A stretch of 64,000 nt of DNA from Nannobrachium achirus (lineage: Eukaryota > Chordata > Actinopteri > Myctophiformes > Myctophidae), in the NCBI GenBank assembly GCA_963921795.1, contig OY997657.1, positions 34,269,531 to 34,333,530 of the forward strand. Reading direction: 5' to 3'. The notes below the pieces were generated by a model that had not been told where the DNA came from, did not search any database, and worked only from the letters and a program-made list of their open reading frames with translations. Both the position numbers and the translations under genes were made by a program. The number at the start of each line of letters is the position of its first letter. Within the stretch, counting starts at the first letter, position 1. This document shows positions 23,674 through 64,000 of the stretch, one piece after another.

Positions 23674-25149
23674 CTAGAAGCTGGGCCGCCCTTCGGCCGG
23701 CCCAGCGTCTAGTCGGTGACCTGGCCAACTCGGGAACGATGTAAATAGGGAATGAATGCCCCGCCCTTTAATGCAAACCCCATTATACCTGTTGTCATAG
23801 GACCCGTTTTGACCATCTGTTTGCCTGTGTCCATTTATGCCCATATATGGAGATATCTGTATCTGTCTGTCTGTCGGCGTCCATTTTATGTCCATATATG
23901 GAGATCACTGCAGATATAGTTCTGAGTCCATTTTATGCCCATATGCCCATATATGGAGATATCTGTCTATTTTATGCCCATATATGGAGATCTCTGTATC
24001 TGTCTGTCTGTGTCCCTTTATGCCCGTATATGGAGATATCTGTTTATCTGCGTCCATTTTATGCCCATATATGAGATCTCTGTCGCTTTTTGTTTGTTTC
24101 TTCTTTAAGCAGAATACACAGCCTGCTTATTTATGCCCATATATGGAGATCTCTGTATCTGTCTGTCTGTGTCCCTTTATGCCCGTATATGGAGATATCT
24201 GTTTATCTGCGTCCATTTTATGCCCATATATGAGATCTCTGTCGCTTTTTGTTTGTTTCTTCTTTAAGCAGAATACACAGCCTGCTTAAATCTGCATCAT
24301 TCAAGTCATCCTCCCAGTCCCACGCTTTGTCGCTTGTCTTATGTTTGTCTTTGTCTCTTTTATTTTCTTTTTTGGAGCGGACCCCATGAATGCCCCACCC
24401 TTTAATGCAAACCCCAATATACCTGTTGTCATAGGACCCGTTTTGACCATCTGTTAGCCTTTGTCCCCACCCTTTAATGCAAACCCCAATATACCTGTTG
24501 TCATAGGACCCGTTTTGACCATCTGTTTGCCTTTGTCCCCTTATGCCCATATATGGAGATCTCTGCACACACAGTACCGGTTGACCATCTGTTAGCCTTT
24601 GTCCCCACCCTTTAATGCAAACCCCAATATACCTGTTGTCATAGGACCCGTTTTGACCATCTGTTTGTCTTTGTCCACTTATGCCCATATATGAAGATCT
24701 CTGCACACACAGTACCGGTTGCGGAAAACTCTGATGTCAGACTTTATGCCCATATCTGGAGAACGCGCGTGCCGGTGGGAAGAAGGGTTCTCGAGATACG
24801 CGGATTACATACATACATACACATTCACAGAGATTTTGTGTTGACTCATGTGGCGTACGTGATGTCAGAGCCTTTTATGAAGTGATGTCACAATGACTCA
24901 GCGCTTGCGCCGATTTCCTCCGGAACAGCCTGATGTCAACAATCAGCTCCGCATAAGGAGATTCCGAACGTTTCGCGCCGGTTTCGGAAAACCGCGAGTC
25001 GGGTCGGGTCGAGGCCTGGCACTGCACTCCGCGCGGCGGCGGGGAACGCGCGTGCCGAATCTGAAGCCGGTGGGACGAACGGTTCTCGAGATACGCGGAT
25101 TACAAACAAACAGACAGACAGACAGAGATTTGTCGCATTTATAGATAGA
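23674..25149 (-). mobile_element. Helitron, non-autonomous, copy B (1,476 bp), joined head to tail to copy A
   Basis: Same termini as copy A on the minus strand. Its 5' TCTATCTATAAATGCG follows flanking A at 25150, and its 3' CTAG at 23674-23677 abuts the 5' TC of copy A directly with no host bases between. The first 450 or so bases (minus-strand 5' part) are nearly identical to copy A. The interior is shorter and holds its own roughly 160-bp tandem duplication (about 23990-24290). The terminal hairpin has one stem mismatch. Confidence 0.85.
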
Positions 25150-25533
25150 TTAATTCTTATTTTTGCCCTATAAAAAACACATGAATGTGCCCATGATGAC
25201 GGAAAACACAACTACATGCTATCATCCACATTTATTCAACATTGAATAACTTATATTGCCGGTTCGCCACCAAAGGGTTAAAAAAATAGTGTGCACGCTG
25301 GTGTACGAATTCGTGCACAGATGATGCACTATGCATGTACACGCTTTTCACAGCTTTCAAACAAAAAAATTCGCTTGGAAATCCGTTCAGGCATTCACCA
25401 GCCCTTATGTTTTCTTCAAATGTAAACAAACATGGCTGCCATGTTTGAAAGATAGGGTTGGTATGGGGGTTAAACATGCAATTTCGCGATCGCGATCATG
25501 CCTAGTACATTGTTGGAGGTCCAAAAAGCTTTT

Positions 25534-25548
25534 TTGAAAAAAAAAAAA

Positions 25549-25585
<37 letters not shown>
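25534..25585. repeat. poly(A)-poly(T) palindromic run
   Basis: About 16 A followed by about 27 T, an AT hairpin, then T-to-G-rich sequence. This is a probable slippage and assembly hot spot. Confidence 0.9.
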
Positions 25586-25586
<1 letters not shown>

Positions 25587-25609
25587 CCCTTGGGGGGGTG
25601 GGGGGGTTT

Positions 25610-25752
25610 TTTGTAAAGTGCTGCAGGAAACCCTGGCTCTGAGAGAGTACAAATGTAACCAAATTGACCCGTACAGGTCCATTTGGTTCCATTTGTACAC
25701 GCTCAGAGTTACGGTGGTCCTTGAAATCAAAATGTTTGAGAACCACTACACT
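25610..25752. mobile_element. hAT (Charlie-like) fragment
   Basis: The right end, TTTGAGAACCACTAC, resembles the inverted CAGTGGTTCTCAAA terminus. The interior GTACAAATGTAACCAAATTG resembles the element at about 28113-28283. The left end is blurred by the poly(T)/poly(G) run. Confidence 0.5.
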
Positions 25753-25951
25753 AAATGGAATGAAGGCTCTGCCTTCGTTAGAATCATTGGTAACACCTGT
25801 GTAGGAAGTAAGGAAGGGGCCCAAATTCTTTACAATATGGCTGCCTCTAAGCAATACCACAAAACTAAAACTGTCTTAAGTTTCTTGCATGCCATGTAAT
25901 CATTATATATTGTCTTGACCAGGGTTATCTTATCCCCTTGTGTTTGTTTAG

Positions 25952-64000
<38,049 letters not shown>

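Noticed and set aside
23630-25150. CRISPR-like or satellite array made of CCATATATGGAGAT units
   Set aside because: Spacing is irregular, the units are internal to Helitrons with recognisable ends, and the genome is eukaryotic.

Overview
This window looks like vertebrate, most likely teleost, nuclear DNA. The signs are long (CA)n/(GT)n microsatellites every few kilobases, many short non-autonomous hAT-type elements, Helitron, piggyBac-like and Harbinger-like elements, 5'-truncated LINEs, tRNA-type SINEs, and a single spliced vertebrate gene in small exons. The exact species cannot be read from the sequence.

The one host gene I can defend is plekhh1, the vertebrate MAX-1 relative with coiled coil, PH-PH, MyTH4 and FERM domains. 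It lies on the plus strand from its start codon at 26011 to beyond the right edge. I place 20 coding exons totalling 3,067 bases (about 1,022 codons), all in phase and bounded by AG/GT. They cover the coiled coil, a Ser/Pro-rich linker, both PH domains and the first part of MyTH4. The rest of MyTH4, the FERM domain and the 3' end lie outside the window. Human PLEKHH1, from memory, is about 1,364 residues. The paralogue PLEKHH2 fits less well, especially in the linker and the second PH domain. An acceptor at 25951 implies at least one upstream non-coding exon. The interval 12490-12806 is a weak candidate for it.

Layout: 1-12 kb is repeat-rich intergenic DNA. It holds a possible Helitron-like element, several hAT MITEs (four near-perfect or perfect 8-bp target duplications across the window), a decayed klhdc3-like kelch pseudogene split by a hAT MITE, a telomere-like minisatellite, and a 5'-truncated LINE with an open 428-codon reverse transcriptase reading frame. 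From 12 to 21.8 kb there is mostly unassigned DNA with microsatellites and two inverted hAT MITEs. From 21809 to 25149 lie two Helitrons joined precisely head to tail. From 26155 to 40969 is the 14.8-kb first intron after the start codon. From 41 to 64 kb plekhh1 exons are interleaved with MITEs, SINEs, two inverted piggyBac-like elements, a nearly perfect palindromic Harbinger-like MITE and a young L1 insertion.

The most unusual repeated signal is a hairpin module of about 70-75 bp, with ends like AAAATAGCAGATCTACAAGC. It occurs roughly 20 times, whole or half, inside different transposon backbones. Its two arms change together between copies. No CRISPR array, rRNA gene or functional tRNA gene was seen.
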